A stretch of 64,000 nt of DNA, taken from NCBI RefSeq assembly GCF_900105675.1, contig NZ_LT629786.1, forward strand, positions 2,542,001 through 2,606,000. Direction: 5' to 3'. The position numbers and the translations under genes were made by a program. Positions 30,741-40,452 of the stretch are shown here, piece by piece; the stretch's first letter is position 1, and every line of letters begins with the position of its first letter. The notes below the pieces were generated by a model. That model was not told the origin of the DNA, searched no databases, and worked only from the letters and a program-made list of their open reading frames with translations. The DNA comes from Pseudomonas synxantha. Its GTDB lineage: Bacteria > Pseudomonadota > Gammaproteobacteria > Pseudomonadales > Pseudomonadaceae.

Positions 30741-31658
30741 ATGCGTTTACGTCATATCGAAGTGATTCAGGCCATCTTGCAGACCGGGCACCTCGGCACG
30801 GCCGCCGAGTGGTTGCAACTCCCCGTGGGCGAGGTAGACGCCACCCTCAAGGATGCCGAGTTGCAATTGGGGTTCATGTTGTTCGCCAGTGTACGCGGCC
30901 GCCTGCAAGCGACGCGCGAGACCCTGGAGCTGCAGGCGCATATTGGCCCGCTGTACGAAGCGCTCGAACCAGTACAACGCCTGGCCAGCCGTTTGAAACA
31001 CCATCATGCCCCGACACTGCGCGCCCTGTGCACCCCGCCGCTGGCCAACCAACTGTTGCCGCAAAGCATTGCCATGCTGCGCCGACGCTTCCAGGACACC
31101 CCGTGCAACCTGTCGAGCCAGCCGACCCGCGAGATCGTCAGGAGCCTGCTGCTGCACGAAGCCGATGTGGGCCTGAGCCTACATGACCCGGAACATGCGC
31201 AAATCCAAAGCACCGTACTGGCCCAGGGCAAATTGCAATTGCTCGCGCCCCATGGCTGGCTCAAACCCAAACAAAAGTACATTGCATTGCAGGACCTGGC
31301 CGGGCAGGCACTGATCGGGCTTGAGGGGCATGACCCGCTCAGCCGCTTGCTGGACGCCAAGCTGCAAGCCCTGCGCCCGTTGCCGGTGGTGCAGACGCGG
31401 GTGCAGACTTACCAGATGATGCGCAGCATGGTGGAAGCCGGGGAAAGCTTGGCGATTGTCGACTCGTTCACCGCAGCTGGCGCGCGGGAATCCGGGCTGG
31501 ATAGCTGCCCGTTATCTCCTCCCATCCCTGTGATCCTTTACGCACTGACTTTGAAGAACGCGTCATCCACGCCGGCGCTAAACGCGCTGCTGGAGATTGT
31601 CATGCACAAGGCCGAAGCCTTGCTAACCGGCGCTTCGCTTGGCATGCCCGCACCCTGA
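30741..31658 (+). CDS. LysR-family transcriptional regulator, 305 aa
   Basis: An N-terminal winged helix-turn-helix (MRLRHIEVIQAILQTGHLG...) is followed by a periplasmic-binding-protein-like effector domain (LRALCTPPLANQLLPQSIAM, EADVGLSLHDPEH, MMRSMVEAGESLAIVDSF). The length is typical. The divergent 112-aa membrane protein gene is the nearest possible target. The effector molecule cannot be read from the sequence. It sits directly upstream of the glycosyltransferase toxin, but the two are separated by several hairpins, so co-transcription is doubtful. Confidence 0.88.
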   Translation: MRLRHIEVIQAILQTGHLGTAAEWLQLPVGEVDATLKDAELQLGFMLFASVRGRLQATRETLELQAHIGPLYEALEPVQRLASRLKHHHAPTLRALCTPPLANQLLPQSIAMLRRRFQDTPCNLSSQPTREIVRSLLLHEADVGLSLHDPEHAQIQSTVLAQGKLQLLAPHGWLKPKQKYIALQDLAGQALIGLEGHDPLSRLLDAKLQALRPLPVVQTRVQTYQMMRSMVEAGESLAIVDSFTAAGARESGLDSCPLSPPIPVILYALTLKNASSTPALNALLEIVMHKAEALLTGASLGMPAP

Positions 31659-31691
31659 CGCTCCTCCCACACCTTCTTTTCTCGTGCTGTA

Positions 31692-31787
31692 CCCGACACA
31701 TCCGGTAGAGATGTGACGGGAACCTCGTCCGAAGTTTTTTACACCCAATCGCTGCAAGGAAGCGCCAACCCGCTTCCTATCGGACGA
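31692..31787 (+). promoter_or_regulatory. Structured leader of the glycosyltransferase toxin gene (three nested or tandem hairpins)
   Basis: An 11-position stem with one mismatch (31692-31702 with 31710-31720) may end the lysR transcript. It is followed by an 8-bp long-range pairing, TCGTCCGA (31725-31732) with TCGGACGA (31780-31787). Inside this lies a perfect 8-bp hairpin, AGGAAGCG (31757-31764) with CGCTTCCT (31771-31778). The toxin ATG at 31812 has AAGGA at about 31798. The structures are seen directly; regulation is inferred. Confidence 0.45.
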
Positions 31788-31811
31788 ATATGAAACTAAG
31801 GAACGGTTTCC

Positions 31812-34800
31812 ATGAATAATCTTAATCCTGTGCTTACCCACCTGCCTGCCACGGCCCTGATCGGGCACGACTCTCCATCAGCCGCCACGGTTCTCACCGG
31901 GGTTCCGTCCAAGCCCCTCGACAACCGGCCCGATGCCTCGGCCAACGATCCAAGCCCTGACGAGTTCGACAACCCAGCAGCCCTTAAAAAAGCCTTTGCT
32001 GAATACTGCAACTGGAAAGAGCTGGCTGCAAAACTGCTGCCGCTCCTTGAAGAACTGACCGGAGCCTTCCCGGGTGACTTGTCCAGCGCACAGCAAAGCC
32101 GCCTTGAGAAACAACTGGCAGCACAGTTGAACAGCCTTTCACTGCCAGTCTGTGAACTCTCCAGCTATTACGAGAAACACAACCTGACCCCAACCAGCGT
32201 CGTCAAGCTTCACACCTTCCTCAGCGGCAGCGGCTTGAACGTACCGAAAACCCTGGATGAGTTGCTCGCGCTGTATCAGCGCGCTATCGAACATGTGCAC
32301 ACCCACCCGTTGGGTAATTTCAGCGGGGCGCTGTCATGGCCGACTCCGCTGGCAACGCAGGACAAACAAACCATCATCGACCTGCTCAATGCACCCGGCT
32401 CGACAGTGCCCGGACTGCCATTGGCCGACAAACAAAAAGGGGTACTGGGCTATCTGCTGTCAGCCGCGAACCTCTCCAACGATGACTTCAAATACCCCAG
32501 CTCAGCGATGGAAACGCTGCTGGGCTCGGCCAAGGCACAAGCATTGGGGCAGGCTATACAAACCCAGTTGGGGGGCATTGCGACAGATACCAGCAGCAAT
32601 GACTACTTGCTGGCGGCAATCCATCTTGGCCTGGATCCGGAATCCCTGGGTACCCCGGCTCGCAACAGCGTCGCCGGCTTTGACCTGGGGCAGCGACAAT
32701 ACTGGAATAAGCCGGCTGCGCTGGTGATTGACGGCTTGAGCCGCTATCTGGTGGCCGAGGGGCGAGCCACCCCGCAATCGGCCGACCTTGCAGCCCGCAT
32801 GCTGCTGGCACGGGTCGCACCTGAATACCGGGTCAAGGACATTCCGGCCAACGTGACATACGGCAGTATCCCATGGACACAACTGGCAATCGCGGCGGCC
32901 AAGCTGGAGGCCAAATTCCCAGGGCGCGTACTCACGATGAGCTACAGCCAGGTGCTCGCCGCCGCCGAGGCTATCGATGTTGGCGCCCCGCTCACCCACC
33001 GTATCCAGCATAAAGCCTTGAGCAATTGGGGAGTCGTCCATGGACTGTTGAGAGCCGGTGACATCGCGCCCACCCAGATTGAAATGCAGGCAGTGCAAAA
33101 CGCATTCAATGCCCAGCAGAGCGCATTGCAAGCCACGTCCACAGCGCTTGCAACGTCCATCCCCAGCCGTGAAACGATGGCGCTGGAGCTGCTCCGCGCA
33201 GAGTTCCCAGGAGTCCCGGACAGCGTTTTCAAGGCAAGAAACATCCTCAAAGCCAGCTTGACCCCAGGACGGCCCACTCGCTTCCCCGGCAACCATTCAA
33301 TGCTGGATATCGTCATGCAGGGTGACAAGGTCAAGCATGACGACAAAGAACATTGGCTGACTCAAGACAAGCGAATTCCCATTAATGAGTTCTGCGAAAA
33401 GTCCGCAAGCGGCAAACTGACGGTGGCAGATACCTTTACCGAGCGTTATAACCAGGCCATAACGGAACTGGAAAAAGGCCACACAGGCCTGACCCAGTAC
33501 CTCATCTCGAACCTGCCGCCAGAGGACAAGCAGAACTTCGAGTACGGTCAGCTCGAGTTTTTCCATACCAATGAATATAAAATAGGCACCGACTTCGGGA
33601 CGAAGACCCTGACCAAGCGAGGCCATACGCTGGATGTGAAAACCACCCGCGACGGTCAGGTCAACATTTATCGCATTGATACCAGCGCAGGCACTGTTTC
33701 AAAGCACAACTACCTCATCGGAAAATATTCGCCGCCTTACGGCATGCTCGATAGAAGAGACGCCAACAGGCTGTATAGAACCGTCCAGTTCAATCCGTTC
33801 GAAGACGAGCACGCTAAGCAGTCCACGGAAAAAGCGACGGTCTCGCAAACACCGCAAGTATTCAATTCCGAACGCACAAACTACATCGCCAAAGTATTCG
33901 CCAAGTCCCTCGACCTGCACAACGATGACCTGCTTGAACATGCCAGCGGCACGACCTCCTATGACAAAAGTGCAGCTGCCGACGATGCCATCGGCAATTT
34001 TTTCCTCAACCTGATTCCGTTCAGGTCGGCGATTGTCAATTTTATGAAAGGTGACGTTGGCGAAGGTTTGTTCGACCTTGGCCTTGACGTGGTTGGGCTG
34101 GTCACGCTGGGCGTCGGCAAGGCCGCCCAGGCGGGCAAGGTCTTGGCCAAGGGCGTGACCAGCCTGAAGGCCGCATCGAAAACCGTGCGATTCCTTGGCG
34201 GCGCCGCGCTGGAGGCGCTCAACCCGCTGGGTGGTGTGGGTGACCTGCTCAAGGGCGCCAGCCGCCTGGTGTGGTCCAAGGGAAAGTCAGCGGTTAATTT
34301 CCTCCGGGGGGCCAGCGGCAGCTACGATGTACTCAAGGAGGCGGGCAAGCAGCATGCCGTGGTTGCCGTGGGCACCTACAAGCTCCTCGACCATGCCGAG
34401 GAAACGGGAGCAGCGTTGCGCAACGGCAACTGGTACGACTATGACGTGGCGAAGGGGCAGCCCTATGGGAAGCCGCTGAAGGATTTCAGACCTAGCGTGG
34501 TGGCGGCTGCAGATGAGTTCAAAGTGCTCAACCCGCCCGCACTGCGGGACTATGCGGTGGACATCTCGCCTGACCGGCTGCAGGTGAAAGGCCTCCAATC
34601 AAATATTTATAAGGACCACAACGGTAAGGAATTCATAAAAATTGACCACCGGTTTTATCAGTCCAAACTCAAGGATGGTCAACGCGTTATCCAGCACCCC
34701 AACGCAGGCCATCCCGACCTTGCCATCAGGGACTTGGGCGGCAGGGGATGGGAGCTTTCGGCAACAGCGAATCGCTTACTCGGTGGTGAGTCCTTGCCTG

Positions 34801-36047
34801 CCTGGAAGCTCAACGAAAACACCTACATCGTGCCGGTAGACGACATAAATATACAGACAGGCTCTCCGTACCCCTACGTCATCAACTACCAAGGCATGAA
34901 TTACGCCACCACTTTTGACACCAAGGTGGGTGCCTGGTCAGCGGGGGTGGGCAATACCAAAGGGACAATGCCTGAATATTTCTGGAGAAGCGCGAAGAAC
35001 AAATGGCAGAGGGGCTCACTGGAAAACTATCAAAATGCCAAAAAGATAGCCGATCACAACTTCAGGTTTATAGAAGCACCCGCGCCGGCCATATTGCAGA
35101 TGCCCAGGAACATCCGCCCCATCCCCCAAGACATTCACTATTTCTGGGCCGGTGGCGAAATACCGGACAGGTTGACCAAGAATATCGCGGCCAACACCGA
35201 CAAAATGCCTGGGTTCAAATCCATCGTGCATATCGACGCCGATACCCCGGAGCTATTCCAGGCAATCAAGCTCAAGCTGGCAAAAGACGCCCCCGGTGTC
35301 ACAGCCATGAACTTGCATGAAGAAGAGTTCTTCCAGCCATTGAAAAATACAGAGCTGTATTCATATTTCCGCAAGGGTCAGGGCAAGAACCTCGCTGCGA
35401 CTTCCGATGTAGCCCGCTATCCGCTGATGAATAAATACGGAGGCATTTATCTCGACACCGATGACGCGATCAAAGGCGCGGTCGGATCGGCAGGCTTAAA
35501 TGCGGGCGACTCGGATATTCTGGTCAGTCGACCTGTCGCTCACAAAGTGACTGACTACAAGCCATTTTTTAATACGAGTAACTTCGCCACGCACCCGAAT
35601 AATCCGGTCATAGCTGAAATGATCACCGAGATGAATCATCGCTTCACCAAAAACAAAGCCTATTTTGAGGCCAATCGACCGACCATCACCAAAAATTCCA
35701 AGGGTGGATTCGATTACACCTCGGACTTTCTGGAGTACGAAGGCAAGGTTTTTGAAACCGTAGGCCCGAACATGTTTGACGATGTACTGAAATCCAAACG
35801 ACCTGACATTTACGATGCGGGTTTTGATGGAATGAGCAAAGAAAAAATGCAGCAAGGCAATCACGGGCTCACGCCAGGAAAACCGTTCAACATTGAGGAC
35901 GACACCCGCCAGTATTACGCAAGCAAAGGTCTGACAGAGCCCGATGGGCTCAAACAAAGTGTACAGGAGGCCAAGAAGCACTACCGTGCTTACCGTGATC
36001 AACTGCAGATCAGCGTCGGTGCCGAACATTCGTGGATCAATTCATAG
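31812..36047 (+). CDS. Large toxin with C-terminal DXD glycosyltransferase domain (TcdA/TcdB-like), 1411 aa
   Basis: This is a predicted toxin that would glycosylate a host target using a nucleotide sugar. The C-terminal domain starts with PQDIHYFWAGGEIPDRL (Trp1112) and has TSDVARYPLMNKYGGIYLD with the DXD motif at Asp1215-Asp1217, as in the TcdA/TcdB sugar-transferase fold. Residues about 734-830 are hydrophobic and Gly/Ala-rich (PFRSAIVNFMKGDVGEG, DVVGLVTLGVGKA) and may form the membrane-crossing part. Residues about 60-720 are a body module colinear with the 1162-aa protein at 51337. There is no signal peptide. The base composition is more AT-rich than in the neighbours, especially after 33500, which suggests horizontal gain. 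Target and delivery are unknown. Confidence 0.8.
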   Translation: MNNLNPVLTHLPATALIGHDSPSAATVLTGVPSKPLDNRPDASANDPSPDEFDNPAALKKAFAEYCNWKELAAKLLPLLEELTGAFPGDLSSAQQSRLEKQLAAQLNSLSLPVCELSSYYEKHNLTPTSVVKLHTFLSGSGLNVPKTLDELLALYQRAIEHVHTHPLGNFSGALSWPTPLATQDKQTIIDLLNAPGSTVPGLPLADKQKGVLGYLLSAANLSNDDFKYPSSAMETLLGSAKAQALGQAIQTQLGGIATDTSSNDYLLAAIHLGLDPESLGTPARNSVAGFDLGQRQYWNKPAALVIDGLSRYLVAEGRATPQSADLAARMLLARVAPEYRVKDIPANVTYGSIPWTQLAIAAAKLEAKFPGRVLTMSYSQVLAAAEAIDVGAPLTHRIQHKALSNWGVVHGLLRAGDIAPTQIEMQAVQNAFNAQQSALQATSTALATSIPSRETMALELLRAEFPGVPDSVFKARNILKASLTPGRPTRFPGNHSMLDIVMQGDKVKHDDKEHWLTQDKRIPINEFCEKSASGKLTVADTFTERYNQAITELEKGHTGLTQYLISNLPPEDKQNFEYGQLEFFHTNEYKIGTDFGTKTLTKRGHTLDVKTTRDGQVNIYRIDTSAGTVSKHNYLIGKYSPPYGMLDRRDANRLYRTVQFNPFEDEHAKQSTEKATVSQTPQVFNSERTNYIAKVFAKSLDLHNDDLLEHASGTTSYDKSAAADDAIGNFFLNLIPFRSAIVNFMKGDVGEGLFDLGLDVVGLVTLGVGKAAQAGKVLAKGVTSLKAASKTVRFLGGAALEALNPLGGVGDLLKGASRLVWSKGKSAVNFLRGASGSYDVLKEAGKQHAVVAVGTYKLLDHAEETGAALRNGNWYDYDVAKGQPYGKPLKDFRPSVVAAADEFKVLNPPALRDYAVDISPDRLQVKGLQSNIYKDHNGKEFIKIDHRFYQSKLKDGQRVIQHPNAGHPDLAIRDLGGRGWELSATANRLLGGESLPAWKLNENTYIVPVDDINIQTGSPYPYVINYQGMNYATTFDTKVGAWSAGVGNTKGTMPEYFWRSAKNKWQRGSLENYQNAKKIADHNFRFIEAPAPAILQMPRNIRPIPQDIHYFWAGGEIPDRLTKNIAANTDKMPGFKSIVHIDADTPELFQAIKLKLAKDAPGVTAMNLHEEEFFQPLKNTELYSYFRKGQGKNLAATSDVARYPLMNKYGGIYLDTDDAIKGAVGSAGLNAGDSDILVSRPVAHKVTDYKPFFNTSNFATHPNNPVIAEMITEMNHRFTKNKAYFEANRPTITKNSKGGFDYTSDFLEYEGKVFETVGPNMFDDVLKSKRPDIYDAGFDGMSKEKMQQGNHGLTPGKPFNIEDDTRQYYASKGLTEPDGLKQSVQEAKKHYRAYRDQLQISVGAEHSWINS

Positions 36048-36057
36048 ACTGTCCCGC

Positions 36058-36639
36058 TCAGCCGGCATCCCGCTCGGACATGAACAACCGATACCAGAAA
36101 ATCGCCACCTCGCGGGTTTGCGGATCAATGCCGCGATAACGCAGGTGGTCGATCCCGCCCAACACATAACCACAGCGCTCGTACAAGCGACAGGCTCCCA
36201 GGTTATTGTTCTGGGTTTCCAGCATCATGCCCGGCAGGTTTTTCTTGCGGGCCCAGAACTGCGCCACATCCAGCAACGCCTTGGCTACACCATGGCGTCG
36301 CGCAGGCAACACCACCGCCAGCTCATCGACGTGGGCAAAACCGTTCCAGTTGGTGCTGACCACCACATGACCCACCGCGCGGTCGTCCAGGTAAGCCATG
36401 AAGATCGCGCTGTCGGTGGCATCGCGAAAGCTGGCGAACTCTTCCGGGTCAATGCCGTAGCACTTGCGGTACGGCAGGACGCGCTCCACAGGCCACTGAT
36501 CGACACGCTGGCCCATCTGCGGCACACCATAGGCGCTGACCTCGAAGCTGAAGTCATTGCCCCAAACATAGGGGTCGAAACCTTCATCGGCGACCCGCAC
36601 ACTGAGCCCTGGGTACTTCGGGTTCATTACAGCTTGCAT
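36058..36639 (-). CDS. GNAT-family acetyltransferase, 193 aa
   Basis: This is an acetyl-CoA-dependent N-acetyltransferase fold. FMAYLDDRAVGHVVVSTNW, VDELAVVLPARRHGVAKALL (acetyl-CoA loop) and NNNLGACRLYERCGYVLGG are diagnostic. The ATG at 36639 is chosen because AAGG lies six bases upstream; nearby in-frame ATGs exist. It follows ldcA on the same strand with an 8-base gap, so it is probably co-transcribed. An amine product of that enzyme (cadaverine) is a conceivable substrate, but this is only inferred from position. Confidence 0.82.
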   Translation of the reverse strand: MQAVMNPKYPGLSVRVADEGFDPYVWGNDFSFEVSAYGVPQMGQRVDQWPVERVLPYRKCYGIDPEEFASFRDATDSAIFMAYLDDRAVGHVVVSTNWNGFAHVDELAVVLPARRHGVAKALLDVAQFWARKKNLPGMMLETQNNNLGACRLYERCGYVLGGIDHLRYRGIDPQTREVAIFWYRLFMSERDAG

Positions 36640-36647
36640 AAACATCC

Positions 36648-38903
36648 TTAGCCCTTGATGCAATCGACGGTGTAACAACGGCCACTGCCGTCATCTTCGT
36701 GTTGCAGCCCATGAACATCCGCGACAAAACCGGGGAAGCTGCTATCGAACGTACGGGCAAACGCCAGGTAGTCGATGATTGAACGGGTTGACTCGGTAAA
36801 GCGTTCACCGGGCATGATCAACGGAATACCGGGCGGATAAGGCACCAGCATCACGGCCGCGACACGCCCTGGCAAGGCATCGATAGAGACTGCCTCCACC
36901 TCGCCCCTCACCAACTGGTCGTAGGCATCGGCGGGTTTCATCGCGATTTCCGGCAACACCGTATACATGCGCTTGAGATGCTTGGCAGTAGCGTTGCTAC
37001 GGTAACAGCTGTGCAACTGGTCGCAAAGGTCGCGCAGCCCCATGCCCTGATAACGCGCAGGACCTTGGGCATACACCGATGGCAGACAACTGGCCAGGCT
37101 GGCATTGGCGTCATAGCTGCGCTTGAACTCCAGCAATTCGGTGAGCAAGGTGCTCCATTTGCCCTTGGTGATGCCCATGGAAAACAACACAAGGAACGAA
37201 TACAACCCGGTTTTTTCCACCACCAGGCCGCGCTCCCAGAGAAACTTGCTGACTACCGCAGCGGGAATCCCGCAATCGCTCAGGGCGCCCCCGGCGTTGA
37301 GGCCAGGCATCACCAGCGTCACCTTGATCGGGTCGAGTAATACGTAGTCTTCGGCAACGTCGCCAAAACCATGCCACTCATCCTGAGGGTGCAACAGCCA
37401 ATCCGCGGTGACGACCCGGTCGATACCGGCGACCGAGGGCGGCTGCCAGATGGAAAACCACCAGTCTTCGGAAGCAATATGCTGGCGCAGGTTGGCCAGG
37501 GCACGACGAAAACTCAGGGCCTCGTCAAACATTTCCTGTAGCAGCGAGCGCCCGGCCGGGCCTTCCATCATCGCCGAGGCCACGTCCAGCGAGGCGATGA
37601 TGCTGTATTGGGGCGAGGTCGAGATATGCATCATGAAGGCTTCGTTGAACCGATCACGGTCCAGTTGCCGGGCGCCGCCGTCCTGCACATGGATCATCGA
37701 TGCCTGGCTGAAGGCGGCCAGCAACTTGTGCGTGCTGTGGGTGGTGAAGACCAAGGGGCTGTCCGGGGTGCGCGAGGTGCCCATGCCATAGCGCCCGGCG
37801 AAAAACTCGTGGAAGGCGGCGTAGGCGTACCAGGCTTCATCAAAGTGCAGCACCTCGACACTGTTGCCCAGTTGCTGCTTGATCAATTCGGCGTTGTAGC
37901 ACAGGCCGTCGTAGGTGGAGTTGGTCACCACCGCCAGCTTCACTTTCGCAAGCCGGCCACGGGTCAGGGGGCTGGCGTCGATCTTGGCGCGAATCGACTC
38001 AGGGCTGAATTCGCTCAGGGGAATCGGGCCGATGATTCCCAGTTCGTTGCGCTCAGGGCACAGATACAGCGGGATCGCGCCGGTCATGATGATCGAGTGC
38101 AACACCGATTTGTGGCAATTGCGATCCACCAGCACCAGATCGTCGCGGCCGACCATGGAATGCCAGACGATCTTGTTGGCGGTGGACGTGCCGTTGATCA
38201 CAAAGAACGTATGGTCGGCGCCAAAGTTGCGGGCGGCGCGGGCTTCGGCTTCGGCCAAGGGCCCGGTGTGATCGAGCAGCGAACCCAGTTCGGGAACCGA
38301 AACAGACAGGTCCGAACGTAGGGTGTTTTCTCCGAAGAACTGATGAAACGCCTGCCCCACCGGGCTTTTGCGATAGGCCACGCCACCGCCATGGCCGGGG
38401 GTGTGCCAGGAGTAATTGGAGTCGGCGGTGTGTTGCACCAGGGCCTTGAAGAACGGCGGCAACAGGGCATCCAGATAGGTGCGTGCAGAGCGGGCGACTT
38501 GGCGCGCCAGAAACGGCACGGTGTCTTCAAACAGGTAGAGAATCCCGCGCAGTTGGTTGAGCTCGCTCATGGCATCGGCGGGGGCATTTTCCAGGGTGAC
38601 TTGCTCGCCCAGGGCAAAGATCGGCAGATTGGGCGCCCTCACCCGCGCCAGGCGGATCAGCTCAACCATGTTTTGCAGCAGATGGGTATTTTCCCCGGCA
38701 CCTTCAGCGGCGATCAGCATGCACGCCAGACCATGGTGGGTGGAAGCCACCAGACGTGCTTCGGCATAGTCCACCGCTTCAATGATACTGAAGCCCTCTT
38801 GTTCCAACTCCCTGGCAATGCCTCGAACCCGGTCGCCGGCAACGGTGTCGGCCTTGATGTCACGGTGCACGATCAGCACGGGGAACTTCAGGTCTTTGTA
38901 CAT
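36648..38903 (-). CDS. ldcA: PLP-dependent lysine decarboxylase (Orn/Lys/Arg decarboxylase class I), 751 aa
   Basis: This enzyme decarboxylates a basic amino acid, most likely lysine to cadaverine. The N-terminal response-regulator-like wing domain (LIVHRDIKADTVAGDRVRGI) is followed by the aminotransferase core with WHTPGHGGGVAYRKSPVG, FFVINGTSTANKIVWHSM and HFDEAWYAY. The PLP lysine is in TTHSTHKLLAAFSQ (Lys393). The length equals P. aeruginosa LdcA (PA1818, 751 aa), and the neighbours (GNAT, dnaQ, rnhA) match that locus. The lysine-cadaverine antiporter next to PA1818 is not present here. Confidence 0.9.
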   Translation of the reverse strand: MYKDLKFPVLIVHRDIKADTVAGDRVRGIARELEQEGFSIIEAVDYAEARLVASTHHGLACMLIAAEGAGENTHLLQNMVELIRLARVRAPNLPIFALGEQVTLENAPADAMSELNQLRGILYLFEDTVPFLARQVARSARTYLDALLPPFFKALVQHTADSNYSWHTPGHGGGVAYRKSPVGQAFHQFFGENTLRSDLSVSVPELGSLLDHTGPLAEAEARAARNFGADHTFFVINGTSTANKIVWHSMVGRDDLVLVDRNCHKSVLHSIIMTGAIPLYLCPERNELGIIGPIPLSEFSPESIRAKIDASPLTRGRLAKVKLAVVTNSTYDGLCYNAELIKQQLGNSVEVLHFDEAWYAYAAFHEFFAGRYGMGTSRTPDSPLVFTTHSTHKLLAAFSQASMIHVQDGGARQLDRDRFNEAFMMHISTSPQYSIIASLDVASAMMEGPAGRSLLQEMFDEALSFRRALANLRQHIASEDWWFSIWQPPSVAGIDRVVTADWLLHPQDEWHGFGDVAEDYVLLDPIKVTLVMPGLNAGGALSDCGIPAAVVSKFLWERGLVVEKTGLYSFLVLFSMGITKGKWSTLLTELLEFKRSYDANASLASCLPSVYAQGPARYQGMGLRDLCDQLHSCYRSNATAKHLKRMYTVLPEIAMKPADAYDQLVRGEVEAVSIDALPGRVAAVMLVPYPPGIPLIMPGERFTESTRSIIDYLAFARTFDSSFPGFVADVHGLQHEDDGSGRCYTVDCIKG

Positions 38904-38993
38904 GAGCGCTCTTACTCCGGAGGCTTTGCACTCAAGGGTAGAAGCTGGGAGCGAATGTGGCGAATGAAGATTTTGCAGGCGATGAAGATCAAC

Positions 38994-39084
38994 TGTGGGA
39001 GGGGGCTTGCCCCCGATGGCGGTGTGCCGGCTGATAAATGCATGGCTGATGCACCACTATCGGGGGCAAGTCTCCTCCCACATT
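38994..39084. repeat. REP pair (BIME-like)
   Basis: Inverted copies CTGTGGGAGGGGGCTTGCCC and the reverse-complement unit ending TCTCCTCCCACATT flank about 40 bases. It lies between the dnaQ stop and the start region of ldcA, so it follows the rnhA-dnaQ transcription unit. The right copy has two changes from the consensus. Confidence 0.85.
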
Positions 39085-39085
39085 T

Positions 39086-39850
39086 TTACTGCATTGAGCT
39101 GGGTGATTGTTGGGTCAACTGGGTCCACAACGCCGGCGCACCCGCCGACTTGGCAATCGCTTCCAACCGCGCCGCATGCTCGGCCAAATCCTGCTCGCTG
39201 GCCCGGATAATCGGCGTAGGCCTGCGATCAGCCGGCAGACGGCGGATTTCCGAAGGGCGATTGCCGGAGCCTTCCGCCGATCCGGCGCCATCAGAGGCAT
39301 TGCCGGCCAGGGACAGGCTGGTCTGCCCGCCGGTCATGGTCAGGTAGACGTCGGCCAGGATCTCGGAGTCGAGCAAGGCGCCGTGCAGTTCACGGCCAGA
39401 GTTATCGACGCCATAACGCTTGCACAGGGCATCGAGGCTGTTGCGTTGGCCCGGGTGACGCTCGCGGGCCATCATCAGGGTATCGAGGATCGTGCAGTGC
39501 TGGGAGATGTCCGCACGGTCCATCTGCCCCATCAGGGCAAATTCGTTGTTGATAAAGCCGATGTCGAACGCCGCGTTATGGATGATCAACTGGGCGCCGT
39601 TGATAAACTCGAAGAACTCATCGGCCACTTCGGCAAAACGCGGCTTGCCCTTGAGGAATTCGTCGGTGATGCCGTGAACGCCAATCGCGCCTTCGTCACT
39701 GTCGCGGTCCGGTTGCAGGTAGACGTGGAAGTGGCGGCCGGTCAGGCGGCGGCCCATCAGTTCGACACAGCCGATTTCGATGATCCGGTGACCATCGGTC
39801 ACCGGCATGCCGGTGGTTTCGGTATCGAGTACAACAGATCGGATGGCCAT
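39086..39850 (-). CDS. dnaQ: DNA polymerase III epsilon subunit (3'-5' proofreading exonuclease), 254 aa
   Basis: This is the proofreading exonuclease of the replicative polymerase. Exo I is VLDTETTG (Asp9, Glu11), Exo II is IIHNAAFDIGFINNE, and Exo III-epsilon is HGALLDSEILADVYL. After residue about 180 a linker carries the polymerase-binding tail. It is transcribed with rnhA 64 bases upstream on the same strand, the usual Pseudomonas order. A REP pair follows the stop. Confidence 0.95.
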   Translation of the reverse strand: MAIRSVVLDTETTGMPVTDGHRIIEIGCVELMGRRLTGRHFHVYLQPDRDSDEGAIGVHGITDEFLKGKPRFAEVADEFFEFINGAQLIIHNAAFDIGFINNEFALMGQMDRADISQHCTILDTLMMARERHPGQRNSLDALCKRYGVDNSGRELHGALLDSEILADVYLTMTGGQTSLSLAGNASDGAGSAEGSGNRPSEIRRLPADRRPTPIIRASEQDLAEHAARLEAIAKSAGAPALWTQLTQQSPSSMQ

Positions 39851-39914
39851 CAGGGTTCAGCTCTCAACGGTGTGGTGTGAATCAAAGGGCGCGATGTTAA
39901 CACGTGAGCTGGTT

Positions 39915-40367
39915 TCAGCTCTGCTTGTAGCCGCGTACTTCGTCCACCCCACGGTTGGCCAACTGGTCGGCGCGCTCGTTGCCAGGGTGGCCGATGTGCC
40001 CACGCACCCATTTCCAGGTGATGTCGTGACGGTTGCATTGCTCGTCGAGCAATTGCCACAGGTCGGCGTTCTTGACCGGCTCCTTGGCCGCAGTCTTCCA
40101 GCCGCGTTTTTTCCAGTTGACCATCCACTCGTTGATGCCCTTCATCACATATTGCGAGTCGGTCACCAGCAGGACATTGCAACGACGCTTGAGCTCTTCG
40201 AGGCCGCGAATGGCGCCCATCAGTTCCATGCGGTTATTGGTGGTGTTGGCTTCGCCGCCCCACAGTTCCTTCTCCACGCCCTTGCACACCAGCAGGGCAC
40301 CCCAGCCACCCGGGCCGGGGTTGCCCTTGCAGGCGCCGTCGGTGAAGAGTTCTACGCTATCGGTCAT
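39915..40367 (-). CDS. rnhA: Ribonuclease HI, 150 aa
   Basis: This enzyme degrades the RNA strand of RNA-DNA hybrids. The active-site carboxylates are in [18 protein letters not shown] (Asp), [15 protein letters not shown] (Glu), VTDSQYV (Asp) and the C-terminal [10 protein letters not shown] (Asp). The MTDSVELF start at 40367 gives the standard length; an ATG three codons upstream is an alternative. It lies between the methyltransferase and dnaQ genes on the same strand. Confidence 0.95.
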   Translation of the reverse strand: MTDSVELFTDGACKGNPGPGGWGALLVCKGVEKELWGGEANTTNNRMELMGAIRGLEELKRRCNVLLVTDSQYVMKGINEWMVNWKKRGWKTAAKEPVKNADLWQLLDEQCNRHDITWKWVRGHIGHPGNERADQLANRGVDEVRGYKQS

Positions 40368-40452
40368 CGGTTGCATCCATCAAGACGGGCTGGCGGTAAT
40401 GGACCGACAGTATCCCGAGGCCGGGCAGCCCGGCCTGAAATCAATAAAGGGG

